From positions 1 to 64,000 of the forward strand of contig FWCC01000048.1 in NCBI GenBank assembly GCA_900169235.1: a DNA stretch of 64,000 bases. Reading direction: 5' to 3'. The DNA comes from Zarea fungicola (Eukaryota; Ascomycota; Sordariomycetes; Hypocreales; Cordycipitaceae). Positions 36,401 to 46,889 of the stretch are shown one piece after another. The notes under the pieces are model-generated. The model was not told where the DNA came from. It ran no database searches and saw only the letters and a list, made by a program, of their open reading frames with translations. Within the stretch, counting starts at the first letter, position 1. The number at the start of each line of letters is the position of its first letter. The position numbers were made by a program, and so were the translations under genes.

Positions 36401-37999
36401 TAGGGGCCTGTACTCCGTACTGCCCTCAAAGGGTAAGAAGAGGTCAAGGCGACTGGGGCTACTCTTCTTCCTCTCGTAACCAAAAGCAAGATGAAGTGGA
36501 CCTTTAGTTACAGCCCTGCCCCAGCGGAGTTGTCTGTCGGGCTATAGGACTGGACGGTCAGATGGCTGGGACTTGTTTGCGAATGAATAATGGCCTTTTC
36601 ACCAGGACTTGAGGTCGTGCGAGATGTCATGGCTAAAAGTCGACACTCTGGCAATGTTGTAGTCCGAAAATGGTTAATCAATCAACACGTCGTCCTCCAA
36701 GCGAGATCCAAATATGGATTGGTGTCGACCGAATCACGCTAAGAATGCTGATACGTTCAGGCATATCCATATCAACTTCTACTTCGCAGAAAATCTTGAC
36801 TTAAAGGAGAGATCGCAAAGTTAGAAGGGGCATGGCGCAATTCAGTCATTCTGGGACCGGGCCTTTTTGTCCTTGCTGATCTGCAATAGAAGTGGCATTT
36901 TATGTCTCCGTCTTGGCCGCTGAGTTTGAGGCTGACGAAAGCTCGGACCGCTTGAAGACGTTTGGCTACTTTTCGCTGTTAATATATTCTTGCAGCTATA
37001 ATAACTGGCTCCTGGATTGATATTTGCCGCCCGAGGAATAAACCTCAGGTTTGGTTGCGCGCAAGATACTTGCTGGTTCTGACTGGATGTTCGCGCCTCC
37101 CGTAGTCACATCGCAGCACCACAACGATATCGATATTAAGTACAACCTCGGCATTACATGTTAGCCGCAATTTCAGACATGCCCATGTTTCCGACAAAAC
37201 TTTCTCGTCTGTGGGTCAATTCACATTTTCGCACTCTGTAGCCACAGGTGGCATCAGGGACCTGAATTTGTGTAGTTGAGGTTGATCAGCATTCTGGCGG
37301 CGTGTGGTGTGTATTGAAGTTTATAGTTCATGTATCCGAAACTGGGAAGTGAGAATCTCTGTAGAATTTCTAGATGGATTTCATTTTCACGTGGTTATTA
37401 GTGTGAGCCTGAGTCAGTTGAGTTTGGAAACTTAATCAGAATAAGGTTAACCCAAATTAAAAATTCCGATAAGCTCTCTTTTCTGCTTCACTCGCCTCTT
37501 GGCATTTGAAAAATCTCGGCTCTATTGAAACTTGCGTTTTCTCTTGCCACTAATTATAGACGGGCATATCGGGATAATGAGCAGCGGGTCTGAAGCTCGT
37601 ATTCATAACCTAGCTCTAAACGCGACTCGTTTCGTCCTTCATAACGGCCGGCAAATTCCGAAACCAGTCTTGTTGCAATTCGTTTACCGGATGAAAACCT
37701 ATAGAATATTCAGAATCTCCATCTAAGTAGTATGATGGGGGCTGAGTTCGTAGAGAGGCCGCTCCGAGCCTGGTATGACTTCATATCGTGCCATTTGTGA
37801 CGTATGGCACTCCACGAATTTTTGTTATTATACAGTAATGACTCGACGATTTTTCTTGCTCTTTGAAATAGATGCGGATATGCATTGGGTATTAACTGGA
37901 CTGCTCCAGTACAATACTGGTACCGGTGCTTTTAACTTCATGAATTGTCCAAGTGCGGTTGTCGGCACCTTTTGTCACTGAAAATTTGATACAGTTGCA
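33485..37999. other. gene-poor region, 4.5 kb
   Basis: No gene is supported on either strand. TACGGAGTA or its complement occurs at 35907, 36027 and 36411. Frames are short throughout. The last 500 bp should hold the promoter of the secreted glycosidase-like gene. I see no transposase-like frame, terminal inverted repeat or LTR. Confidence 0.5.
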
Positions 38000-39066
38000 A
38001 TGCACACATCATTCAACTCTCTGGCAGTCCTCGCTGGTGGTTGTCTAGCTGCCCCTTCATCAATCTGTCCAGGAAACAGCAGCTCTTCTCTGCAGCACTG
38101 GCTTTACAACAGCGAGGTTTCCGATGCGGTTCTTTCTCTCCTCAGTAGACCTGACATCGTCGGTGCCCAAGCACTTTATAGCTGGAAATCTCTCGAAAGG
38201 GACAAAAATGTGTACGATTTCTCCAGCCTTCGAGCCGACTACGAGCGCGTCCGTGCAAAGGGCAAGCAGTTTTGGGTCCAGCTCCAGGACAGGACGTTTA
38301 ACCCCCAAAATGACCCGGTTCCGCGCTACATGCATACGCCAGAGTATAACAACGGCAGCGCACCAACCTGCGATGGCAGTGACTGCGCGACCAACTTTGT
38401 CCTCGGCGGGTGGATGGCCCAGCAGTGGAACCCGGCGGTGCGGACACGCTTCCAGGCGCTGCTAACCGCCCTCGCGGCCGAGTTTGACGGTCAAATCACG
38501 GGCATAAACCTTCCCGAGACAGCCATCTCTGTCGTTCCCGGTACCAAGAATTACACAGACGAGTACTACTTTCGGGGCGAGCTCGAGAACGCGGGACATG
38601 CGGCGAGAGTGTTTGGCAATTCTTTTGCCGTGCAGTACGTCAATTTTTGGCCCGATGGCTGGAACAATACCAACAATCGGTTTGCTGAGTCGTTTGACTA
38701 CTATGCGGAACATGGCGTAGGCGTGGGCGGGCCAGACTTGATTCCGTATAAGCCGGGACAAGAGGCCAACTCGTACACGTATATTCCCATGTATCGCAAG
38801 AGAGTACCAGTTACTGTCGTGGCTGTGCAGGAGCCGGATCTGGAGGAGATAAACAAGGAAACAGGGAAGACGTTCACCAAGGAGGAGTTTGTGAGCTATG
38901 CGGTGAGTAAGCTACAGGTCGGCATCATTTTCTGGAGTATTGAATCGCCGTGGCTGCAGGGTAGGTAATTTGGCGAAAAGGTATTCGTCTCTGAAACCTC
39001 GTGTAACTAACTACAGGGAAGACCGTTAAAGGCATTTGTTCGAATTCTGGTGGTGAAATTTTATGA
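38000..39066 (+). CDS. secreted TIM-barrel glycoside hydrolase-like protein
   Basis: Exons 38000-38960 and 39017-39066 give 336 aa. A signal peptide is present (MHTSFNSLAVLAGGCLA). The body reads like a TIM-barrel glycosidase: VGAQALYSWKSLE with YDFSSLRADYERV (strand 1 to helix), GKQFWVQLQDRTF, then GINLPETA with Glu173 as a candidate catalytic acid, and a last barrel strand VGIIFWSIESPW. I cannot assign a CAZy family. The short second exon follows a textbook intron (GTAGGTAA donor, TAACTAACTACAG end) and replaces an immediate stop with 16 further residues. There are several N-glycosylation sites (NNGS, NYT, NNT). Probably extracellular; substrate unknown. Confidence 0.75.
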
Positions 39067-39662
39067 GGATAAATAAATAATGCACTACGTATGTAATTAC
39101 ATCGATCATTTCCTCGGTTATGGTGTGGTGATATATGCTCAGAAGCTACTTGGCGCAAAGGAAAGCTGTCGGGTATGCCATAGGCTATACGGGAATGGAG
39201 TCGAAAGAAGGACTACTACCATCCCCCAGCATCTTAATATACACATACCGTTTGTTATAAATACTAATCTAATGTATCTAGTATCAAGTCCAATTGAAAC
39301 CAATTGGCTAATGGGCAGACATGCGGATAGTCCGCCCTATCCGGGGAGCCCCACATCTGGCCGCTTGCCGAGGCAAAGGGTCGGACCTCCAGCTTGGAGC
39401 TGACCAAACGAGCCACCGGCTTGAGAGACAAATCACTCCGGATCCATCTACCGGCGACCAACCCGCATTGACAAAAAAGTCTGGGGTCATCAAGATATAA
39501 ACTCCGTCGCTGCTGCGGAGCCTCGTACATAGCTCCTCTCTTCAACATTTCAATCTTCACAAGCCATATCCACATCACCAACTGGCTTACGTCTCACCAT
39601 CGACCGCCCCTTTTCCAAACTTTCTCCCATCACCTCAAACTAATAAATCCGTCGTCGTCACA
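39067..39662. other. promoter of the SDR gene
   Basis: A 596-bp spacer between two plus-strand genes. It becomes CT- and CA-rich in the last 100 bp, as expected for a leader. No gene is seen. Confidence 0.5.
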
Positions 39663-40808
39663 ATGTCGTATCCCGAATCGCATTATCTCAGTCCGGTGTG
39701 GAGGGACGGTTTGTTCAGTAAGTAGAGGAGGACGAAATCCTGGCAGACCTAGCAACGGTTCGGCAACATACAGGCTTCGGCAGTGCGCTAACCACGGCGC
39801 GTGCCTTCCACAGACGGCAAGGTCGCATTCATTACTGGCGGTAATGGAACTATTTGCAGCATGCAGGCCAGAGCGCTCGTCCGTCTTGGTGCGAATGCCT
39901 GCATTGTTGGTCGCAACGTAGAGAAGACGGCTCAGGCTGCCAAGGATATTGCTGCTGTCCGCCCCGGCGCCAAGGTGATTGGTATTGGCGCCTGCGACGT
40001 CCGCAATGTATGGATATTTCTCCTCAATTGATCATGTGTCTCGGTACTGATATGAATACAAACGATAGGCAGAGCACCTAAAGAATGCCGCAGACCGTTG
40101 CGCCAAGGAGCTGGGAGGCATTGACTACGTCATGTGAGTTTGACCGGCGAGATGATTACCAATCGGGATCATCGGCGTTTTCAATTTTCGGATATTTTCC
40201 CTTTGCATGCTGACCCAGCTGGTTTCATTTTCAGTGCTGGTGCCGCCGGCAACTTTATCGCGCCCTTGGAAGGCCTCAGTACCAACGCCTTCAAGTCCGT
40301 TATGGACATTGATGTCCTGGGCACATACAACACAATCAAGGCCACGATGCCTCATATTCTCAAAAGCAGCACTCCGCGCATTATCTACATCTCGGCGACT
40401 TTCCACTACACCGGCGCTGTCATGCAGGCGCACGTCTCGGCGGCCAAGTCGGCTGTCGACTCGCTCATGGCCTCGGTCTCCCTCGAGTACGGCCCCCGCG
40501 GCGTGACGAGCAATGTGATTGCGCCGGGCGCGATTGCTGGCACGGAGGGCATGGACCGGCTGGGCGGCGAGTCGGCCAAGAAGGCCGACAGCCCGCTCCT
40601 CAGGCAAATCCCGTCGGGCAGGCTGGGCACGGTGCGCGACATTGCCGACGCCACGGTGTATCTCTTTAGTGAGGCTGGTAGCTACGTCAACGGCCACGCG
40701 CTGGTTGTAGATGGCGCTGCTTGGCGCCGGCAGTCGGCGTTTATGCTGGGCGATTCAGGCTACGAGTATCCTGATATCTTCCTCGGAGAGGGAAAGCCGA
40801 AGCTGTAA
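39663..40808 (+). CDS. SPS19: peroxisomal 2,4-dienoyl-CoA reductase-like SDR
   Basis: Exons 39663-39717, 39814-40007, 40069-40133 and 40235-40808 give 295 aa. This is a short-chain dehydrogenase/reductase with the NADP-binding motif FITGGNGTIC and IVGRNVEKT. The middle (IAGAAGNF, then YISATFHY) and the AAKSAVDSL segment lack the classical Tyr-x3-Lys layout, as in 2,4-dienoyl-CoA reductases. The N-terminal SPVWRDGLFNGKVAF fits fungal Sps19. The reaction would be NADPH-dependent reduction of 2,4-dienoyl-CoA esters during beta-oxidation of unsaturated fatty acids. The C-terminus is PKL, close to the SKL consensus and able to act as a type 1 peroxisome signal. The first exon carries only 18 codons. 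Confidence 0.87.
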
Positions 40809-42654
40809 GGGGAACTTTGCTTGGGAGGATCTTTGATTGGGCATGGCGTTTTTTTTTTGTTTTTCCTGCTTTCATGAAATGAGGCAGTCATGAGATGGCA
40901 TTGGTTAGTGGTCTTTACTTAGTACAGTCTTTTTTACAATCATATTGTAGACATGTAGTAGATCAATACTGGCAGGCTCTTGATCGACATGCAATGCTCC
41001 AAATAGCATGTACGATGTAAGCAAAAATAAAAATTAAAACAATTTAGTCAATCAACCCGGCCGACGTCCCAATCAAAATGGTTAGCTTGGCCCACTGAGG
41101 AGCAGGCAGTTTACTACAAAACCACTGGCTCGGGGCATATGTACATACGACAAGCAAGTCAGGACGTCACAGGGAATGCCGAAGCCACGAGGCATATAGA
41201 CTGCAGATCGAATAGAAGCAGAGTGGAAGAACGAGGCGGTCTCAATTGCAGGGACCAATGGCGGACTAGTTCAGGCGCCAATCGTGCAGGACAAGCTGTA
41301 TGCATCTCCGAGGCCTTGCGACGAAGCGTTATCGGTGTCTCCCGCGGTGCAGCTGGCCGCAGGGTGGGCCGGTGTTCAGGCGGGGACCGCCGGTTGCCAG
41401 CCCGCCCTTGTTATTATTCACGGCTACTGGGCCAATTCAAGTTTTGGTGTTTTTGCTCTTCATTATAGAATGAAAAAGATGTCACTCTCCATAAAGCAGC
41501 CACACCGGGCTACAATTAGTCTGTAAAGTGAATTCCGGATGTAGAAGAGGTTGCGCCCTAGTGGCAATGGCAAAATGGTGGTGTCGCCGGGCTGCTGAGA
41601 GTGGTGAAGCAAGAATTGATGGAGCTGAACAGTGGTCATGGCATGAGAGTGGCAAGTGGAGAATATGCTGATAGAGTATCATGATGGTGCAACTGGAAAG
41701 GTTCTTTTTCAAATTTTTTTTTGACAGGCCGCGGAGAAGCATTCTATTGATAATGATTCCAATCTTCATGGGAGCGAGCGGGCAGTACAGTAAGTATCAA
41801 GTCAGCGTGCAGCTGTGGCGTATCTACCTAGCCGGGTTATTAGCCCCTACAACAGTGCGTGGTTTCATTCGCACTAGTCTTTTGGCCGCTCGGGATGGCT
41901 TTTTGCTCGCTTCTGTTTCCAGAACGGCTGAGGTTTTAACTGCATTGTTTCTGTGTCGGGCGCTGCCAGGGTTGCAACGAGAAGCAGACAGGGTAAGATG
42001 AAAGGCATTCGCAATATATTAAAACGGAAGCAAGACCTTCTTTTCATCGACAAAAATTCAATCACTTAACCCCGCTTCCTCAATATTTATTGGCTGGACT
42101 CGAGGATGCAACTTTCAAATTGCCTTGCTAACAAACGATAAAGAGGGCCCCTGTAATTGTAAGGCAAAGCTGCCCCAAAATTAACCCCGAATGCTGCCCG
42201 GGGCTCGGAGTGGCTGGCCTCCCCCCCCCCCCCAATAAGTGGATACTTACACCCCTAAAGGTCCTCCGGCAGTGGCTCTCGCCTGTCCAATCGCTACTCT
42301 GCCCGCTGTAGCTCCTGTATCTTCAGCCTGCGTGCCTGCGGAAAGCGGTTTAGCACCGGCTGCAGCGAGCCAAACCATCGTTTTTTTTTTTACTCTAGAC
42401 GGACGGGCCGCACCTGCGTGTAAAAACCGTGAGGGGCAGAGCTCCAGGGAAAAAAGGTATTTGACTAGGCTGCTGCCCATCGTCCTTTTTCTCTGTCTTG
42501 TTTTCTTTCAGCTCTTCGTCTAGCCATTTTTATCCAAAGTGGTCTATCTTGCGATTGTGGTCAAGTCCCTTTGCTCAATCGAGCTTCTGTGTCTCAATTC
42601 GTGACAGAACTCCACTGTTGTCAACACCACTAACATCTGCCACCAACCGCCGCC
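40809..42654. other. intergenic, no gene seen
   Basis: 1.8 kb. A C run lies at about 42222-42232 and an A/T-rich block near 40850-41040. The last 150 bp before the phosphatase gene are CT-rich. Short frames, for example 41139-41468, show no recognisable product. Confidence 0.5.
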
Positions 42655-44179
42655 ATGCACTCCAAAATCTTCCTCGCGGGCCTCGTCGCCGCCGTTGCTG
42701 GCCCTACTGTCGTCTCTGCCGCTGAGACCGTTGTCGGTGTCTACGTTTTCCACCGCCACGGTGACCGTACTCCCAAGATCTTCCCTCCTTCCTCCCTCAC
42801 TGCTCTTGGCGGTGACCAGGTCTACGCCTCGGGCACCTTTTATCGCAACCGCTATGTAAAGTCGGATGCCGCTGATAAGATCTCGGCCCTCTCCTCCGAC
42901 ACCCCCGTCCTCGCCCAGCTCTCCATCACCTCCCCTATTGACGGTGTGCTCTCCAACTCGGCCAACACCTTCCTCCAGGGTCTCTACCCACCCCGTGGTG
43001 ACGCTGGCAATGAGACACTTGCCAATGGCCAGCAGGTCCAGGCTCCTCTCGGCGGATACCAGTACGTTCCTGTCAGTGCCGTCTCCGAGGCTGCCACCAT
43101 CGCCAAGGCTGAGAGCAATGCTTGGCTCCAGGGCAACTCTGGATGCACCAACGCAGAAGTCAGCTCCAAGAACTACCTGAGCTCTGCCGACTTCAACAAA
43201 ACTGCTGCGGAATCCCAAAGCTTTTATGCGAGCCTCTCCCCTCTTCTCAACCGCACTTTCAGCGCCGCTGATGCCACTTTCAAGAATGCCTACACCAGTA
43301 AGTCACCCCAACTTGTCTCCTGAAATTTCACGACACTTGCTTTTCCTTGTCCCCAATCACTCGCTAACATGACTTTCAGTCTTCGACTATGTCAACGTTG
43401 GCTCCATCCACAACCAAACTATCCCCGGTGGCGACCTGATCAAGCCCAACATGCCTCGCATATTCAACCTCGCCTCCATCCATGAGTGGAACCTGGCCTA
43501 CAACTCCTCTGAGCCCGTACGCGCCATTGCTGGCTCGGTCCTCGCCGGCCAGATCCTCGACTCGCTCTCTGCCATCGTCAATGGAGTCGCAGGCGCCCCG
43601 ACCTTCAATGCCCAGTTTGGTGCCTACGGTACTTTCATGTCCTTTTTCGGACTCGCCCAGTTGCCCGCTGCCAGCTCCGACTTCTATGGTATCTGCAACT
43701 ACGCCTCCTCCATGACGTTCGAGCTCGTCACCAACGCTACTGCTGGTGCAGGCGGCAAGTACAGTCCCGACGACCTCTCCGTCCGCTTTTTCTTCACAAA
43801 CGCCACCGCCACCGCGGACTCCTACAAGCAGTACCCTCTCTTTGGCCAGCAGGAGTCCACCTTATCATGGTCTGCCTTCCAGAGCGGCATGCTGAAGTTT
43901 GCCATCCAGGATACACCTCACTGGTGCAATCTTTGCGGCAGCAGCACGGGCAAGTGCGCCTCTAATACCACCTCGTCTGACAATGGCTCTGCTTCCTCCA
44001 AGTCCGCCCCCAGCTCCGGCGGCGTCTCCCGCCCCGTCGCAGGCGTCATTGGTGCCCTCGTCACCCTTGTCGCCGTTCTCGGTGTCCAGGCTGCCATTAT
44101 GCTCTTTGGTGGCCTGCGCCTTATGAAGAAGTCTGCTCGCGCACCAACCAGCGGCGCCGAGACTGGCGTCAAGGCGTAA
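42655..44179 (+). CDS. histidine acid phosphatase-like, membrane-anchored
   Basis: Exons 42655-43297 and 43380-44179 give 480 aa. A signal peptide ends near SAAE. The histidine acid phosphatase signature FHRHGDRTP follows, with RHG at residues 34-36 and His35 the expected nucleophile. Where the family has its second catalytic motif (His-Asp before the helix LAALLxALGL), this protein reads AQFGAYGTFMSFFGL around residue 291, so neither His nor Asp is present. After a Ser-rich stretch the end has one membrane segment (VAGVIGALVTLVAVLGVQ) and a basic cytoplasmic tail. The family hydrolyses phosphomonoesters, phytate included, outside the cell. This member may have altered or lost activity and is tethered to the surface. 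N-glycosylation sites are frequent. Confidence 0.8.
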
Positions 44180-44835
44180 AAAATAAAGGAGAAAGAAGCC
44201 TTTGCCTATATCCCTCGAAAAGCATGCATGATTTCTGTCTGCACAAATACCACACAACACCACACGATTCTCAGTCTTTCTGTTTTGTATATTCGCCCTC
44301 TTTGTCGTGGGAAACAGAATCCTTGATAAAAGGATTGCAGCCTGCTTATGTATATAACGATATGACGCTGAAATATCCACTCTGAACATCACTTGCTTTA
44401 ATTCTTACAACTATCACAACTGCACGCGAAGTATGTCCATTGAAATGAATGAAACCCAATTAATGCATGTATTAAGACCTGGCCTGTCGTTGAAAGAGTT
44501 GGAATCGCTTTGCGCAAATGAACCTATTGGAACAAACAGGGGGGAATAATGGCAAATAAAACAAGGGCGAAAAAAAAAACAAAAATCAGCCAACGCCTTG
44601 TACCCCACCGATCCTCTTCTCCTATTAAGCTATTAACACCAAAGACAAAAGAGAAATACTCAATTTTGTTTCTCCGCCTTCATGAGTTGTATATATACTT
44701 TGCTATCCGAGCACTTCCATTTGTATATGTCGATATGAAGTAAATGTTTGTTTCGAGACGGGCGAAATTCACAAAAAAAAAGAGGATATTTTTTAAACAG
44801 AGAAAAAAGGACTGTGGCTATTCAATTGGAACCGT
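44180..44835. other. convergent intergenic spacer
   Basis: 3' flanks of the phosphatase-like gene and the MFS transporter. AT-rich with several A runs; no gene is seen. Confidence 0.5.
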
Positions 44836-46889
44836 TTACTGCTGCTGACTGGGAGCACTCGGCGGGGCGGACCTGCGGAAAGGACGGCGCAAGAGGGCGT
44901 CAAACTCCTGTAGACGGCACAAGGCAATCGGGTCATGTCGGTGGAAAAAGGCTCTGCATCGCTTGCCAAAGACATCTGTATTGGGGGCATTAGCTTCGAA
45001 AAGTAAAACTAAGTCTTTGAGTGAATTTGGATGCGTCATAAACTTACACATGGGAATACTCAACAGGCAGATGACAACCTGCAGAATGGAAATAATTACC
45101 AGCACGCGACGGATGCCGCCGGCCACGAGCCAGTCAAGAGCGTAATAAGTAACGGCGAAACTGAAAAAGTTCTTGAAGAGAATGGTGAGGGTGAATCCCT
45201 CAATTGTAAGATCACCTAGTTTGAGTTTCACCGTTAGTAAGAGGTCGGGGCGGCAACAAAGACTCTCCAAGAGGGTAGAAGAAAACGTACGATAGGCATC
45301 GACAATGTACAGAGAGCTAGCAACGGCACCAATGACCATGCCGGCGACTTCGAAGCCGAAAAAGACGAGGGGCACAATAATGGGCTGCGTCCTGGCGGCG
45401 ACATCCTCGACCGTCAGCGCAAAGCCAAAGAGACCAATGCCGCTAAAGATGAGCATCGGGAGAATCAGTAGAATGCGAAACTCCGGCTCATAGATGCCGT
45501 TGTTCCTTTTGGTCATGAAGCGCACGCTCGTGTCGGCAAGGACACCAGAGACGACGAAACCAATCAAGGCGCCAACAAAAGCACCCGCATAACCAAAACC
45601 AGCCTTGACTTCACCGTAAAAGTATGGGAAACCGATAAAGATGGAGGCGACGAGTGCACCCATAAATATAGTCCACGCAATCATGGTGCCCTGGATCAAG
45701 CAGGCCCAGATAAACGCAGGGTTCATGATGAGCGGAAACGGACGCAGGAGTAGAGTTAGGTACGGATCATCCGTCTTGCGCCCGTCAAAGAAGGACATGG
45801 ACTCGACAAACGTCTTCTTGGGTGTATTGGCGTTTCCGATGGGTTGAGGCTTATTGGTGGGGAGAGCACGGAACCCGCCATGGTGCTCCTTTTCGTTTGT
45901 CTGTGAGGATCCAGATGAGGGAGGGTGCAGCGCGTCATCCTCAGTGTAAATGTCCGTGTTGAATCGCGCCTCGCGTCGGTAGGCAGTCTCGGGGCAAAAA
46001 AGAATGAGGATGGGCAGGGTCGCGCCGGTAAAGATGGCCACGAGGTAAAATGTCCACTTCAGACCCATGGACTCGGTGATTTTGCCAACAATGACGGGCG
46101 TGAAGAAGGCGCTGCCAAAGACGGCCAGATTGGCAAAGGCCATGCGAATACCACGCTCGTGAACAAAGTACATGTCGCCAATGGCGGCGTTGAGCAGACT
46201 CTCAAAAGGGGCGATGCCGACACCCTGGATAGCACGAGCAGCCGCCATGCTGTGAAAGTTGCGCCTCGCATCTGCAGGCGTCGCGGCAGTATACGGGACG
46301 GCTCCAGCCCATGCGCTCGTCGCAATGACAATCACAAGACCAAGAAGGAAGAGATGGCGCTTTCCGTAGACGCGAGCTGATGGTACGAAAAAGATGACAG
46401 CAGCGCCAGCGCCAGCGAGTAGATAGCCGGTCAAGACAACCGCATCGGTGATTGTCAGGGCGACACCGCCGAGAAGGTTAATAGTGTTGGCGGCGAGGAT
46501 GGGGCCTAAGCTGGTTGCAAGGACGCCAGCCCAGCAAAGAAGAAAAGTAACGAGATCGCGGCGCCTAATCGGCCAGTTAAGAGGATCGTTGGGATCGTCA
46601 GAAGGTTGAGGCGTCTACATGTAAACGGTTAGTGGTATGCTTGGGGCTGTTGTCGTTGGATTTCCGAAGTATACCAGAATAAGCCCAGCTCCGTTCGTCT
46701 TTAGATGAGCCTGGTTTTCACCGGCCATTTGAGGCCGATCCGGGTCATCATAGTATCGCGTAGTGCCTATAAGTTGAGAAGTGAGTAAGCCACAGTACTG
46801 TCTTTTACGTATTGGGAGTTTATGTGGCCGACAAGCTACTTACCAGGCACCTTTTCATTGCTCCTGGGGTCCAGGATCCAGAGGCCCAT
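44836..46889 (-). CDS. MFS transporter
   Basis: Exons 46889-46844, 46766-46675, 46614-45291, 45215-45048 and 44975-44836 give 589 aa. The start MGLWILDPRSNEKVPGT, the motif PSDDPNDPLNWP and about twelve hydrophobic segments are typical of a widespread fungal major facilitator group. A long polar loop lies between the sixth and seventh segments. The motif after segment 2 is degenerate (PSARVYGKRHLF). The last two introns (75 and 72 nt) are multiples of three with no stop, so unspliced RNA would stay in frame. I removed them because they carry good GTACGT/GTAAGT donors and their removal gives a smoother protein (VDAYRDLTIEGF, SIPMYVFGKR). Substrate is unknown; plasma membrane is likely. Confidence 0.85.

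Noticed and set aside
27352..37999. Transposon in the gene-poor region
   Set aside because: No transposase, reverse transcriptase frame, LTR or terminal inverted repeat could be seen.
38060..38761. Minus-strand frames over the glycosidase-like gene
   Set aside because: Antisense shadows of a well-supported secreted protein.
42544..43218. Minus-strand frame of 224 codons
   Set aside because: Antisense shadow of the phosphatase-like first exon.
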